Assembly (NCBI GenBank): GCA_963721305.1
Contig: CAVRIR010000005.1
Coordinates: forward strand, 868,001-932,000
DNA length: 64,000 bases
Direction: 5' to 3'
Origin: DATAES01 sp963721305
GTDB lineage: Bacteria > Actinomycetota > Acidimicrobiia > Acidimicrobiales > JACDCH01
Translations under genes and position numbers: made by a program
Shown: one piece after another, positions 24,407 through 34,972 of the stretch
Layout of the letters: each line of letters starts with the position of its first letter
How positions within the stretch are numbered: the first letter of the stretch is position 1
The notes under the pieces: model-generated
Seen by the model: the letters and a program-made list of their open reading frames with translations, nothing else
What the model was told of the DNA's origin: nothing
The model's database searches: none

Positions 24407-25297
24407 CTAGGCGTCGGGCGCCGTGAGCAGGCTCGGCAGTTGATCGGCCAGCTCCCCGACCGTCCAGCGCTGGTCGGTCTCGATGCCGTCGTCCATCCGC
24501 CAGCCGAGCATCCGGTTCACGCGGCCGCCCTGCACGAAGAACGTGGCGCCGGTGAACGGACAGTCCTCCGTCGAGAGGTAGGCCACGAGCGGCGAGACGT
24601 TCGCTGGATCCCAGATGTCGAAGACGTTCTCGTCATCAGGAGGCTTCACCAGGTCGCCGAGCCCGGGCGTCGCCTCGGTCAGCCGTGTGCGCGCCGCCGG
24701 CGCGATGCAATTCGAGCGAACGCCGTAGCGGCCGAGCTCCTGCGCGCAGATCGACGAGAACGCGCCGATGCCGGCCTTCGCCGCGCCGTAGTTCGTCTGG
24801 CCGGGGTTGCCGAGCAGGCCCGACGTCGACGACGTGTTGACGATGTTCGCCTTCACTTCGACACCCGACTTCGCCTGTTCTCGCCAGTACGTGGCCGCCC
24901 ACCGAGTCGGCACGAAGTGACCTTTGAGGTGGACGTTGATGACCGAGTCCCATTCCTGTTCGGTCATGTTGACCAGCACGCGGTCGCGCAGGATGCCGGC
25001 GTTGTTGACAAGCACATCGAGGCGGCCGAACGCTTCGACCGCGGTGTTGATCAACCGCTGGCCGCCCTCCCAGTCGGCGACGTTGTCGCCGTTCGCCACC
25101 GCTTCGCCGCCGAGCGCCGAGATCTCGTCCGCGACGTGTTCTGCTGCCGTGCGATCGCTACCGCCGCCGTCGGGCGCGCCGCCGAGGTCGTTCACCACGA
25201 CCCTGGCCCCTTCCGCGGCGAACAGCAACGCATGCTCGCGACCGATGCCACGCCCGGCTCCGGTGATGATCGCAACCCGTCCTTCGAGTGCTCCCAC
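24407..25297 (-). CDS. short-chain dehydrogenase/reductase (HSD17B4-like)
   Basis: A 296-residue classical SDR. The cofactor motif is TGAGRGIGREHA, then VVNDLGG, NNAG (VLVNNAGILRD), the catalytic Ser in NTSSTSGLLG, and YGAAK (Tyr/Lys). The NDLGG..SDRTAAE stretch resembles the hydroxyacyl-CoA dehydrogenase part of multifunctional beta-oxidation proteins. The GTG start at 25297 has a TAACCT box 44 nt upstream and a GGGGGG stretch, so this transcript appears to have a real 5' UTR. The gap to the carotenoid oxygenase holds a GGCTCG/CGAGCC hairpin. Confidence 0.85.
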   Translation of the reverse strand: MGALEGRVAIITGAGRGIGREHALLFAAEGARVVVNDLGGAPDGGGSDRTAAEHVADEISALGGEAVANGDNVADWEGGQRLINTAVEAFGRLDVLVNNAGILRDRVLVNMTEQEWDSVINVHLKGHFVPTRWAATYWREQAKSGVEVKANIVNTSSTSGLLGNPGQTNYGAAKAGIGAFSSICAQELGRYGVRSNCIAPAARTRLTEATPGLGDLVKPPDDENVFDIWDPANVSPLVAYLSTEDCPFTGATFFVQGGRVNRMLGWRMDDGIETDQRWTVGELADQLPSLLTAPDA

Positions 25298-25361
25298 GTC
25301 GCTCGCCCCCCAATGTGCAGTCGCCGGCGAAGTGCGAAGGTTAGTGCTGCTTCGAGCGTTG

Positions 25362-27299
<1,938 letters not shown>

Positions 27300-27409
27300 T
27301 GGGCCGAGGGTACTGCCGGCGTGCGCGGCGCCTGTGGGACCGGGGCCACGAAGCGCGAGGATGACCTTGTGCATGCACCGCGACACCGTGTGAGCGGACA
27401 GAGGCCAGG

Positions 27410-27865
27410 GTGACCAGCACGTCGACGCAGCCGCCGCTCGAGAACCCGCGAACCGTGGTCATTCGCCGGGTCATCATCACGCTGATCGTGTTCGCGTGCA
27501 TCGGTGGCATGGCCATCGCCGTCGCCCACACGCGCCGCGGCGACGACCAGGCGACGGTCACCGGCTCGCCGAGCGTCGTCGAGCTACTGGTGCCGACCAA
27601 CGGCAGCAGCGTGCTGTCCCAGGCGCAGATCGAGATCGACCTCACGGCGCCATACGACGCGCACCTCGCGATCAACGCCGTGCCGATACCGGATGACCAG
27701 CTTCAGAAGCATCCGGAGCTGAATCAGGTGATCTTCACGCCGGGAGCCGGAAAGGTGTTCGAGAAGCTGCCGTCGGGCACGAACTGCGTGCAGGCCACGG
27801 TCTTCCGCGTGGACGGCACCAACGAATCGGTTCCCCCGGTCCGCTGGTGCTTCAACGTGACCTAG
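27410..27865 (+). CDS. small membrane-anchored hypothetical protein
   Basis: A 151-residue protein, family not recognised. It has a short cytosolic N-terminus, one TM segment (about residues 18-40, VIRRVIITLIVFACIGGMAIAV region), and an extracytoplasmic domain with beta-like strands and two cysteines that could form a disulfide (NCVQAT and RWCFNVT). The start is a GTG at 27410. It is divergent from the PASTA kinase (110 bp) and overlaps the 3' end of ligA by 4 bp, tail to tail. Confidence 0.6.
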   Translation: MTSTSTQPPLENPRTVVIRRVIITLIVFACIGGMAIAVAHTRRGDDQATVTGSPSVVELLVPTNGSSVLSQAQIEIDLTAPYDAHLAINAVPIPDDQLQKHPELNQVIFTPGAGKVFEKLPSGTNCVQATVFRVDGTNESVPPVRWCFNVT

Positions 27866-29892
27866 CCGGGAAGATCCCCCGACTCGAGGAGGCTTGCGAA
27901 CGCGGCCTCGTCGAGGATGGGCACGCCGAGCTCTTCGGCCTTTGTGATCTTCGCCGCGCCGGGTCCCTCGCCGACGACGACCGCTGTGGTCTTCTTCGAC
28001 ACGCTGCCCGGAGCCTTGCCCCCGCGCGCCTTGATCGCCTCTTCCGCGTCTTCGCGTGACCAACCGTCGAGCGTGCCGGTCACGACGATGGACTTTCCCT
28101 CGAGCACCTGCGGCAGCGTCGGCGCTTCAGGCCCGGTGAAGTTCACGCCCGAGGCGCGCAGCTTGTCGATCACCTCGCGGTTGCCCTCGTTGTCGAAGAA
28201 CTCGCGCACGGAGTGGGCGATGATGCGACCGACGCCCTCGACCGCGGCGATGTCGTCCTCGGACGCGCTCATCAGCCGGTCGAGATGTCCGAACGCCTTG
28301 GCGAGCACGCGGCTCACGGTTCCGCCCGCGTGGCGGATGCCGAGCCCGACGAGCAGGTTGGACAGCGGCCGCTCCTTCGATCCTTCGATCGCGTTCTGCA
28401 TGTTGTTGACGGAGATCTCTCCGAACCCGTCGAGCTCACGCACCCCGTCCCAGTCGAGGGCGTAGATGTCCGCAGGATCGTGGATCAGGTTGTGCCTCAA
28501 GAACACCGACACGGTCCGCTCGCCGAGTCCTTCGATGTCCATCGCACCGCGACTGGTGAAGTGGCAGATACGCGCCCACCGCTGTCCCGGGCACTCGATG
28601 TTCGTGCAGAACGTGTCGCTCTCGCCCTCGAGGCGCACGAGCGGCTCGTTGCACTCGGGACACCTGGTCGGGAACTTCCATGCCCGGAGGCCCTTCGGCC
28701 GTTCGGCGAGCACGGGCTTCACCACTTCGGGGATGACATCGCCCGCCTTGCGCACGATCACCGTGTCGCCGGGGCGGACGTCCTTCGCCTTCACCTGATC
28801 TTGGTTGTGCAGCGTGGCGAGTTGCACGGTCGACCCGCCGACGAAGACAGGCTCGAGCACGGCGAACGGCGTCGCCTTCCCCGTGCGGCCGATCGACACC
28901 ATGATGTCCTTCAACTTCGTCGTGCGTTCCTCCGGCGGGAACTTGAAGGCGATCGCCCACCGCGGTGCCTTCGACGTGAACCCGAGCTCGGCTCGGAGGC
29001 GCAGGTTGTCCACCTTCACGACGACACCGTCGATCTCGTACTCGAGGTCGTGACGATGCTCCTGCCAGTGGCGGCAGTACTCGTAGACCTCGGTGAGGGT
29101 GGCGAGCGACTGGATCTCGGGATTCACCGGCAGTCCGAGCGACCGCATCCATTCGAGCGTCTCGACATGGGTCTCGAACGGCGGCCCACCTTCGATCGCG
29201 CCGAGCTGGTAGGTCCACAGCGACAGCTCGCGTGAAGCGGTGATCGACGGGTCCTTCTGCCGCACCGATCCCGCGGCGGAGTTGCGGGGGTTGGCGAACA
29301 GGCGGTCACCGGCGTCTGCCTGCCGCTTGTTCAACCGCTCGAACGCGGCCAGCGGCATGTACACCTCGCCGCGGACCTCGAGCAGCGCGGGCGCGTCGCC
29401 CTTCAACCGCTTCGGGATGGCTTCGATGGTGGCGATGTTCGCGGTGATGTCCTCGCCCACCTCGCCGTTGCCGCGCGTCGCCGCCTGCACGTACCGACCG
29501 TTCTCGTACGTGATCGATATCGCGAAGCCGTCGATCTTGAGCTCGCACACGAAGCTCGTGTCGCCGCCTTCGGAGCCGAGGCGTCGTTCCAGGCGCTTGC
29601 CCCAGTCCTGCAACTCGTCCTCACCGAAGACGTTGTCGAGCGACATCATCGGAACCTTGTGCCGCACCTCGGAGAACTGCGCGGCGACATAACCACCGAC
29701 GTGCTGCGTCGGTGACTCGGGGACGATCAGCTCCGGGAACTCGGCCTCGATCGACTTCAGCTCGCGGACCAGCGCGTCGTAGTCGGCATCGGAGATCGCC
29801 GGCTCGTCGTCGACGAAGTACCGCCGGTTGTGCTCGTCGATCTCGTCACGTAGCTCGGCGGCTCGCGCGTCGACCTCGGGCGGGACGGCCAT
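27862..29892 (-). CDS. ligA: NAD-dependent DNA ligase
   Basis: Joins nicks in replication and repair. The 676 residues are full length. They include the Ia domain (YFVDDEPAISDADYDALV), the adenylated Lys in CELKIDGFAIS, the OB fold, the Zn finger CPECN..CTNIECPGQ, the HhH domain (LGIRHAGGTVSR) and the BRCT domain (GKSIVVTGTLDGWSR). The ATG at 29892 is preceded by TAGTTT at -12 to -7 (29904-29899), a textbook leaderless start in this genome. Confidence 0.97.
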   Translation of the reverse strand: MAVPPEVDARAAELRDEIDEHNRRYFVDDEPAISDADYDALVRELKSIEAEFPELIVPESPTQHVGGYVAAQFSEVRHKVPMMSLDNVFGEDELQDWGKRLERRLGSEGGDTSFVCELKIDGFAISITYENGRYVQAATRGNGEVGEDITANIATIEAIPKRLKGDAPALLEVRGEVYMPLAAFERLNKRQADAGDRLFANPRNSAAGSVRQKDPSITASRELSLWTYQLGAIEGGPPFETHVETLEWMRSLGLPVNPEIQSLATLTEVYEYCRHWQEHRHDLEYEIDGVVVKVDNLRLRAELGFTSKAPRWAIAFKFPPEERTTKLKDIMVSIGRTGKATPFAVLEPVFVGGSTVQLATLHNQDQVKAKDVRPGDTVIVRKAGDVIPEVVKPVLAERPKGLRAWKFPTRCPECNEPLVRLEGESDTFCTNIECPGQRWARICHFTSRGAMDIEGLGERTVSVFLRHNLIHDPADIYALDWDGVRELDGFGEISVNNMQNAIEGSKERPLSNLLVGLGIRHAGGTVSRVLAKAFGHLDRLMSASEDDIAAVEGVGRIIAHSVREFFDNEGNREVIDKLRASGVNFTGPEAPTLPQVLEGKSIVVTGTLDGWSREDAEEAIKARGGKAPGSVSKKTTAVVVGEGPGAAKITKAEELGVPILDEAAFASLLESGDLPG

Positions 29893-29931
29893 CCCAGCAA
29901 ACTACCGGCGGCACCTCATCCGGTCCCCCTG

Positions 29932-29982
29932 CGAACTCCGGGGAGAAACGGGCGCCAGAGCGCCCGTTTCCATCCAACATTC
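29932..29982 (-). repeat. 51-bp palindromic element, copy D
   Basis: Read on the minus strand: GAATGTTGGATG, perfect 11-bp arms GAAACGGGCGC/GCGCCCGTTTC around loop TCTG, then TCCCCGGAGTTCG. It is the only copy lying between divergent starts (ligA and the 30000 gene), about 18 nt upstream of the latter ATG, so here it is in a 5' region rather than after a stop. Confidence 0.88.
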
Positions 29983-29999
29983 CCTGTTGAGGGGCCGGA

Positions 30000-30899
30000 A
30001 TGGAATCGGCATTCGTCCGCAGGCCACAGTCGTGGGCCGTGTTGCTGGCCGTCCGCATCGCCTGGTTCGCCCTGCCCTTCACCGCGGGGCCGGCGCTGGC
30101 GGACGCGCTCTCGGACGCGAGCACGCCGGTGCAGGCGGTGGCGGCGATCCTCGCGTGGGGGGCGTGGGGCGGCATCGCCGTCGCCGTGCTCGTCCCCCGC
30201 ACCGTCAGCCTGACCGCGCTGCGGATCGGTGCACCGGCCGCGCTCGCGATCGCGATCGTGGCGACGGTTCGTGCCGGCGACATCGGTGCGGCCGAAGTCG
30301 TGGCCATCGCGTGGACGGCATTGCTCGCCGCCCTTGTCCTGTTGGTCCCGCTGGTGACCGAAGTCTTCGTCGACGGCTCGTCCTACGGCCCGGAGCGGCG
30401 GATGGCACTGCGCACGCCGGCGCCGCTGTTGCTCGGCCCGGTCGAACTGGCCTGGCTCGTCGTCGTGCTCGGGATCGCTGCCGGTCCGCTGCTGCTCGCC
30501 GCGAAGGCGTGGGTGCTCGGCGCCATCGCAGTCGCGGTCGGGGCGGTCGCCGTGCGGCCCGCAGTGCGATCGCTGCACCAGCTGTCGCGTCGCTGGCTCG
30601 TGTTCGTACGCAACGGGTTCGTTTTGCACGATCCGCTCACGCTCGCCGATCCGGTGCTGTTCCCGAAGCAGGAGGTTCGCTCGCTCGGGCCCGCGCCCGC
30701 CGATGCCGAGCGCGATGCAACCGATCTGACCGGCCGCGCGCTCGGCCTCGCCCTCGAGGTACGGCTCGTCGACGCGATCAGGATCGGCGTGATCCGAGGA
30801 CGAGGTCAGACCGCCAGCATCGACACGGCTCGGCTGCTGTTCACGCCAGCGCGTCCGGGCGCGTTGCTCAAAGAGGCGCGTGAACGCGGGCTCGCGTGA
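30000..30899 (+). CDS. polytopic membrane protein of unknown function
   Basis: A 299-residue protein with about five to six hydrophobic segments in the first 190 residues, then a cytosolic C-terminal part (about 200-299). The ATG at 30000 follows a GAGGGG-type ribosome-binding site and palindromic element D. No -10 of the leaderless type is visible. It converges on mnmA with a 32-bp coding overlap (30868-30899). No family recognised. Confidence 0.65.
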   Translation: MESAFVRRPQSWAVLLAVRIAWFALPFTAGPALADALSDASTPVQAVAAILAWGAWGGIAVAVLVPRTVSLTALRIGAPAALAIAIVATVRAGDIGAAEVVAIAWTALLAALVLLVPLVTEVFVDGSSYGPERRMALRTPAPLLLGPVELAWLVVVLGIAAGPLLLAAKAWVLGAIAVAVGAVAVRPAVRSLHQLSRRWLVFVRNGFVLHDPLTLADPVLFPKQEVRSLGPAPADAERDATDLTGRALGLALEVRLVDAIRIGVIRGRGQTASIDTARLLFTPARPGALLKEARERGLA

Positions 30900-31932
30900 C
30901 CGCGACCCCGCCACCGATCACCTCGTCACCGTCGTAGAGCACGACCGCTTGGCCGGGCGCGACCCGCCGGTGCGGTTCGTGCCATGTGAGCGTCGAGGTC
31001 GACACATCGAAGATCGCGGGCACGCCCACACCGTGCGCGCTGCACTGGGCAGTCACGAGACCGCTGACCTGCTCGTCTGCCCACGTGACGTCGCGCAACG
31101 AGGTCGTCGAATCCAACAGATCGCCTGCGTCACCCACGGTCACGGTCGCGGTCGGAAGGTCGACGTCCGTGACGTAACGAGCAGCGCGATCGCCTCCGGG
31201 CAACCCGAGCGACTTTCGCTGGCCGATCGTCACGAGCTCGACGGCGTCGACCGTCGCGAGCTCGTTGCCGTGGACGTCGACGACGCGGCCACCCGTGAAC
31301 GTCATGCGAGCGTGCAGGAAGTCGCCACGTCCTCGCTTCGCCGTGATGAAGCACACGTCCTGGCTGTCCGGCTTCGCCGCTGTCGGCAAGGACAGATCGT
31401 CGGCGATCGCCCGAACCTCTGGCTTGGTGAGACGACCGACCGGTAGCAGCGTTCGCGCCAACTGGTCCTGCCCGAGCATGTAGAGGACGTAGCTCTGGTC
31501 CTTGCTCGCGTCTGCCCCACGGGCAATGCGACGTACGCCGTCGCCGTCACGAGTGACGACACGTGCGTGATGTCCCGTCGCAACGGCATCGAAGCCGAGC
31601 GCACGCGCGCGCCGCAGGAGCTTGTCGAACTTCAGATGGCGATTGCACTCGATGCAGGGGTTGGGCGTGTGTCCCCTCGCGTGCGCGGCGACGTACGGAT
31701 CGACCACGTCGGACATGAACCGATCGCCGAAGTTGAACACGTGGTGGTCGACGCCGAGAGCACGGGCGACGCGGCGCGCATCATCGACGTCGCTGACGGA
31801 ACAGCAACCTGTGTCGGACTCGCCTCCCCACAGCTTCATCGTGACGCCGACGACATCGTGTCCGCCGTCGCGCAACAGGGCCGCGGCGACCGATGAGTCG
31901 ACGCCACCCGACATGGCGACGAGGACCTTCAC
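30868..31932 (-). CDS. mnmA: tRNA-uridine 2-sulfurtransferase
   Basis: Thiolates U34 of Lys, Glu and Gln tRNAs using ATP and persulfide sulfur. The 354 residues carry the PP-loop MSGGVDSSVAA, the first catalytic Cys in TPNPCIECNRHLKF, GHHARV, KDQSYVLYML, and the second Cys in DSQDVCFI. The GTG start at 31932 overlaps the cysteine desulfurase stop in GTGA, which matches the functional pairing with its sulfur donor. The 3' end overlaps the opposite membrane-protein gene. Confidence 0.95.
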   Translation of the reverse strand: MKVLVAMSGGVDSSVAAALLRDGGHDVVGVTMKLWGGESDTGCCSVSDVDDARRVARALGVDHHVFNFGDRFMSDVVDPYVAAHARGHTPNPCIECNRHLKFDKLLRRARALGFDAVATGHHARVVTRDGDGVRRIARGADASKDQSYVLYMLGQDQLARTLLPVGRLTKPEVRAIADDLSLPTAAKPDSQDVCFITAKRGRGDFLHARMTFTGGRVVDVHGNELATVDAVELVTIGQRKSLGLPGGDRAARYVTDVDLPTATVTVGDAGDLLDSTTSLRDVTWADEQVSGLVTAQCSAHGVGVPAIFDVSTSTLTWHEPHRRVAPGQAVVLYDGDEVIGGGVAVTRARVHAPL

Positions 31933-33062
31933 GAGCCGAGCATCCGCAGCCTGGCGACGGCATCGGGCAGCACCGACAGCGCGCGGTCGACTTCGTCGTC
32001 GGTCGTCGTCGCGCCCAGGGACAGGCGCAGCGATCCGCCCGCGAGCGATCGAGGAACCCCGATGGCAGCGAGGACATGGGACGGATCCTGGGCGCCGCTC
32101 GCACACGACGACGCCGCTGACGCCATGATCCCCTCCCGCTCGAGGAGGTACAGCAAGGCCTCGCTCTCGATGCCCTCGAAGCAGACGTGACAGTTGCCCG
32201 CGACCTTCCGGGAGCGGTCGCCGCTCTCGATGGTGTCGGGGATCGCGGCGAGCAGGCCATCGGCCAACCGGTCGCGCAGCGGCTCGATGCAATCCACGGT
32301 CGCTTTGCGTTCGTCGACCGTCAGTCGCGCCGCGACACCCATGGCCACGATGCCCGCGACGTTCTGGGTGCCACTGCGCCGCTCACGCTCCTGCCCGCCG
32401 CCGATCTGGCGTGCCGCGAACTCGACGCCCTCGCGCACCACGAGCGCCCCGACGCCCTTCGGTCCCCCGAACTTGTGCGCGCTGACGGAGACGAGGTCCG
32501 CGGGAGCGGTGAGCGCCGCGACGTCGAGCCACGGAAACGCCTGCACGGCGTCGGTATGGATGACGGCACGGGGCGCGCGCTCGCGCACCAGCTCGGCGAC
32601 GGCGGCGAGCGGTTGGATCGTGCCGATCTCGTTGTTGGCGAGCATGACCGAGACGAGCGAGACGTTGTCGTCGAGCGCATCTGCGAGTGCGTCGAGGTCC
32701 ACGATGCCTTCGCCGTCGACTGCGACTGTGCGACCGCGCGACGCGAGTACGGGATCGAGCACGGCGTGGTGCTCGATCGCGGAGCACACCACCGTCCCTC
32801 GATCGGCGAACCCGAACACCGCGGTGTTGTCGGACTCGGTGCCACCGCTCGTGAACACGATGTCGCCCGGCGCGCTCCCGAGTGCATCGGCCATGACGAC
32901 ACGGACATCATCGATCGCGGCCCGCGCCGCACGCGCCATCGCGTGCGCGCCCGACGGGTTGCCGAACGACTCGAGGAGGTACGGGACCATCGCCTCGACC
33001 GCTTCGGGACGCACCGGCGTGCTCGCCGCGTGGTCGAAGTAGACGGTGGACGGCTGGTTCAC
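31929..33062 (-). CDS. cysteine desulfurase
   Basis: A PLP enzyme that transfers sulfur from cysteine as an active-site persulfide. The 377 residues carry YFDHAASTPVRPEA, FTSGGTESDN, the PLP Lys in SAHKFGGPKGVGAL, RSGTQNVAG and the catalytic Cys in ASAASSCASGAQDPSHVL. This pattern is of the IscS/NifS class. The start is a GTG at 33062 with TAGCCT (33075-33070) at -13 to -8; the TAG of this box is also the stop codon of the upstream RDD gene. It is coupled to mnmA. It may also serve the Nfu-type scaffold at the right edge. Confidence 0.93.
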   Translation of the reverse strand: MNQPSTVYFDHAASTPVRPEAVEAMVPYLLESFGNPSGAHAMARAARAAIDDVRVVMADALGSAPGDIVFTSGGTESDNTAVFGFADRGTVVCSAIEHHAVLDPVLASRGRTVAVDGEGIVDLDALADALDDNVSLVSVMLANNEIGTIQPLAAVAELVRERAPRAVIHTDAVQAFPWLDVAALTAPADLVSVSAHKFGGPKGVGALVVREGVEFAARQIGGGQERERRSGTQNVAGIVAMGVAARLTVDERKATVDCIEPLRDRLADGLLAAIPDTIESGDRSRKVAGNCHVCFEGIESEALLYLLEREGIMASAASSCASGAQDPSHVLAAIGVPRSLAGGSLRLSLGATTTDDEVDRALSVLPDAVARLRMLGS

Positions 33063-33072
33063 CTGCGCAAGG

Positions 33073-33903
33073 CTACGAGGGCGGACCCGGCGGGGCACCC
33101 CAGGGCTGGATCCACGGCGGCAGCGGGACGGGTGGGCCGCCGAGCCGCAGTTGGTACGCCGCCGCGACCGACACCAGGAACGCCTCCGGTGACACACCCG
33201 GCGGTGGGGTGTGGTGCATGGACCGGGCCGCGGCGTTGGCGAGCTGTGTTCCGACCTGAACGCGGGCCTGCGGCGACAACTGCGTGACCCGAAGCAGGAA
33301 GGACCGGATCACGCCGTACTGCTCGGGCGTGATGCCGCCGACGTCGAGACTGCGTGCGTACGAGTCGTAGCCCGGCAGGGGCGGGAACGACACCGGTATC
33401 GGAAACGCGGCCCCGGTGCGCTCGCGGAGCACGATCGTTCCGGCGAAGAGATCACCGAGCCTTTGGCTCTTCGGCGTCAACAGCACCGAGATCGTGGCGA
33501 CGACAGCGAGCGGCGGGATGAAGAAGTCGACGACCGCGACCATCGAACGGATGGCTGCATGCCGGAACCCGACCGGCGCGCCTTCGACGGTGACGACGCG
33601 GAGACCGAGCACGCGTTTGCCCGGCGTTTGACCCTGGAACCGCACCTCGAAGAACACCGGGTAGCCGAAGAGCATGAGGAAGGTGCCGACGATCGACAGC
33701 ACCACCGCCACGCTGCTGCCAATGCCGTAGCCGATGAGGGCACCAAGGAGCAGCAGCCCATAGAGCATGCCGATCCGGATACCGAGGTCGACGAGTTGTG
33801 CGAGCGCGCGCGAACCGATGCTGGCGGTCTCGAACTCGAGGAGAACCGCCTCCGGGGTGACGACCCCGCCATGAACTTCGGGACGTACCGTTTGCACCGC
33901 CAC
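33073..33903 (-). CDS. RDD-family membrane protein
   Basis: A 276-residue integral membrane protein. The RDD core begins at ASIGSRALAQLVDLGI (Arg-Asp signature), followed by about three TM helices, GQTPGKRVLGLRVV and TPKSQRLGDLFAGTIV. The C-terminal 90 residues are soluble and Pro-rich. Several GTG codons are possible starts. The one at 33903 suits the TACGGT -10 at 33917-33912 (9 nt upstream). It is divergent from SpoIIM; RDD, SpoIIM, DUF58 and MoxR genes commonly travel together. Function unknown, perhaps transport or membrane stress. Confidence 0.8.
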   Translation of the reverse strand: MAVQTVRPEVHGGVVTPEAVLLEFETASIGSRALAQLVDLGIRIGMLYGLLLLGALIGYGIGSSVAVVLSIVGTFLMLFGYPVFFEVRFQGQTPGKRVLGLRVVTVEGAPVGFRHAAIRSMVAVVDFFIPPLAVVATISVLLTPKSQRLGDLFAGTIVLRERTGAAFPIPVSFPPLPGYDSYARSLDVGGITPEQYGVIRSFLLRVTQLSPQARVQVGTQLANAAARSMHHTPPPGVSPEAFLVSVAAAYQLRLGGPPVPLPPWIQPWGAPPGPPS

Positions 33904-33910
33904 CGTCACG

Positions 33911-33917
33911 TACCGTA
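33911..33917. promoter_or_regulatory. overlapping divergent -10 boxes of RDD and SpoIIM genes
   Basis: The near-palindrome GTACCGTAC contains TACCGT for the plus strand (33911-33916, ending 9 nt before the SpoIIM GTG) and TACGGT for the minus strand (33917-33912, ending 8 nt before the RDD GTG at 33903). The two boxes share five base pairs, so both promoters cannot be melted independently. Confidence 0.55.
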
Positions 33918-33925
33918 CAGAGGCC

Positions 33926-34888
33926 GTGGACATCGACCGATTCATCGTCCGCAACGAGGGCGCATGGCGTCGCCTGGACGAGCTGACCGCCCGTGCGCGG
34001 CGGTCGCGGAGCCGATCCCTCGGCGCGAACGAGATCGACGAGTTCGTCGCGCTGTACCAACGCACCGCGGCGCAACTGTCGTACGCGCGCGGGTACTACA
34101 ACGATCCCGGGCTCACCGCTCGCTTGACGACGCTCGTCGCGGCAGCGAACGCCGCGCTGTACGGCATCCATCCGGTGTCGACCCGCGGGCTCAGGCGCTT
34201 CTTCACCGAGACCTTCCCGGCCGCGATCTGGTACAGCCGTCGATTCGTCCTGGCATCGGCGGCGCTGCTGTTCGTGCCGATGATCTTGTTCGGCGTGTGG
34301 ACGGCGAACTCCGAGCGCGCGCTCGACGTCGCGGTTCCGAAGGACCAACAGCAGGCGCTGCTCGAATCGCGGTTCGAGAACTACTACTCGTCCGAGCCTG
34401 CATCCGAGTTCTCGACCCAAGTGCTCATCAACAACATCCAGGTCTCGTTCCTCGCGTTCGCGGGTGGCGTGCTGTTGTGCATCGGCACCGCAGTGATCCT
34501 CGTCCAGAACGGCGTCAACGTCGGCATCGCCGGCGGCTTGTTCGTCCACGCGCACGAAACCGGCAAGTTCTTCGGGTTGATCCTTCCGCACGGACTCCTC
34601 GAGCTGAGCAGCGTGACCATCGCCGGCGCCGCGGGCCTCCGCATCGGTTGGGCGATCATCGCCCCCGGTGACCGTCCGCGAACCGTCGCGCTCGCGGAAG
34701 AAGGACGCCGCTCGGTCGTCATCGTGCTCGGCCTGATGCTCTGCTTCGTCGTGGCAGGACTCATCGAGGGATTCGTCACGCCGAGCGGGCTCCCCACGCC
34801 GGCGCGCGTGCTCGTCGGTGTCGTGGTCGAGCTCGGGTTCCTCACGTGGATCGTGACCCACGGGCGCGACGCCGTCGCCGCGGGTTGA
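33926..34888 (+). CDS. SpoIIM-like (stage II sporulation protein M) membrane protein
   Basis: A 320-residue protein of the SpoIIM/DUF95 family. The N-terminal cytosolic helix bundle has EFVALYQRTAAQLSYAR. About five to six TM helices follow, with NNIQVSFLAFAGGVLL and FFGLILPHGLLELSSV, the conserved HGLLEL core. Non-sporulating bacteria often carry it next to RDD, MoxR and DUF58 genes, as here. The start is a GTG at 33926. The role is unknown. After its stop an open frame rich in Pro/Ala continues for about 100 nt (see rejected list). Confidence 0.83.
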   Translation: MDIDRFIVRNEGAWRRLDELTARARRSRSRSLGANEIDEFVALYQRTAAQLSYARGYYNDPGLTARLTTLVAAANAALYGIHPVSTRGLRRFFTETFPAAIWYSRRFVLASAALLFVPMILFGVWTANSERALDVAVPKDQQQALLESRFENYYSSEPASEFSTQVLINNIQVSFLAFAGGVLLCIGTAVILVQNGVNVGIAGGLFVHAHETGKFFGLILPHGLLELSSVTIAGAAGLRIGWAIIAPGDRPRTVALAEEGRRSVVIVLGLMLCFVVAGLIEGFVTPSGLPTPARVLVGVVVELGFLTWIVTHGRDAVAAG

Positions 34889-34972
34889 CGGGCACGTTCG
34901 GCGAGGTCGTATCGGAGCTCGGCCTCGTCGAGCCCTCCCCGGCCGCGTCCGCGGAGCCGGTACCGGTGGGAG

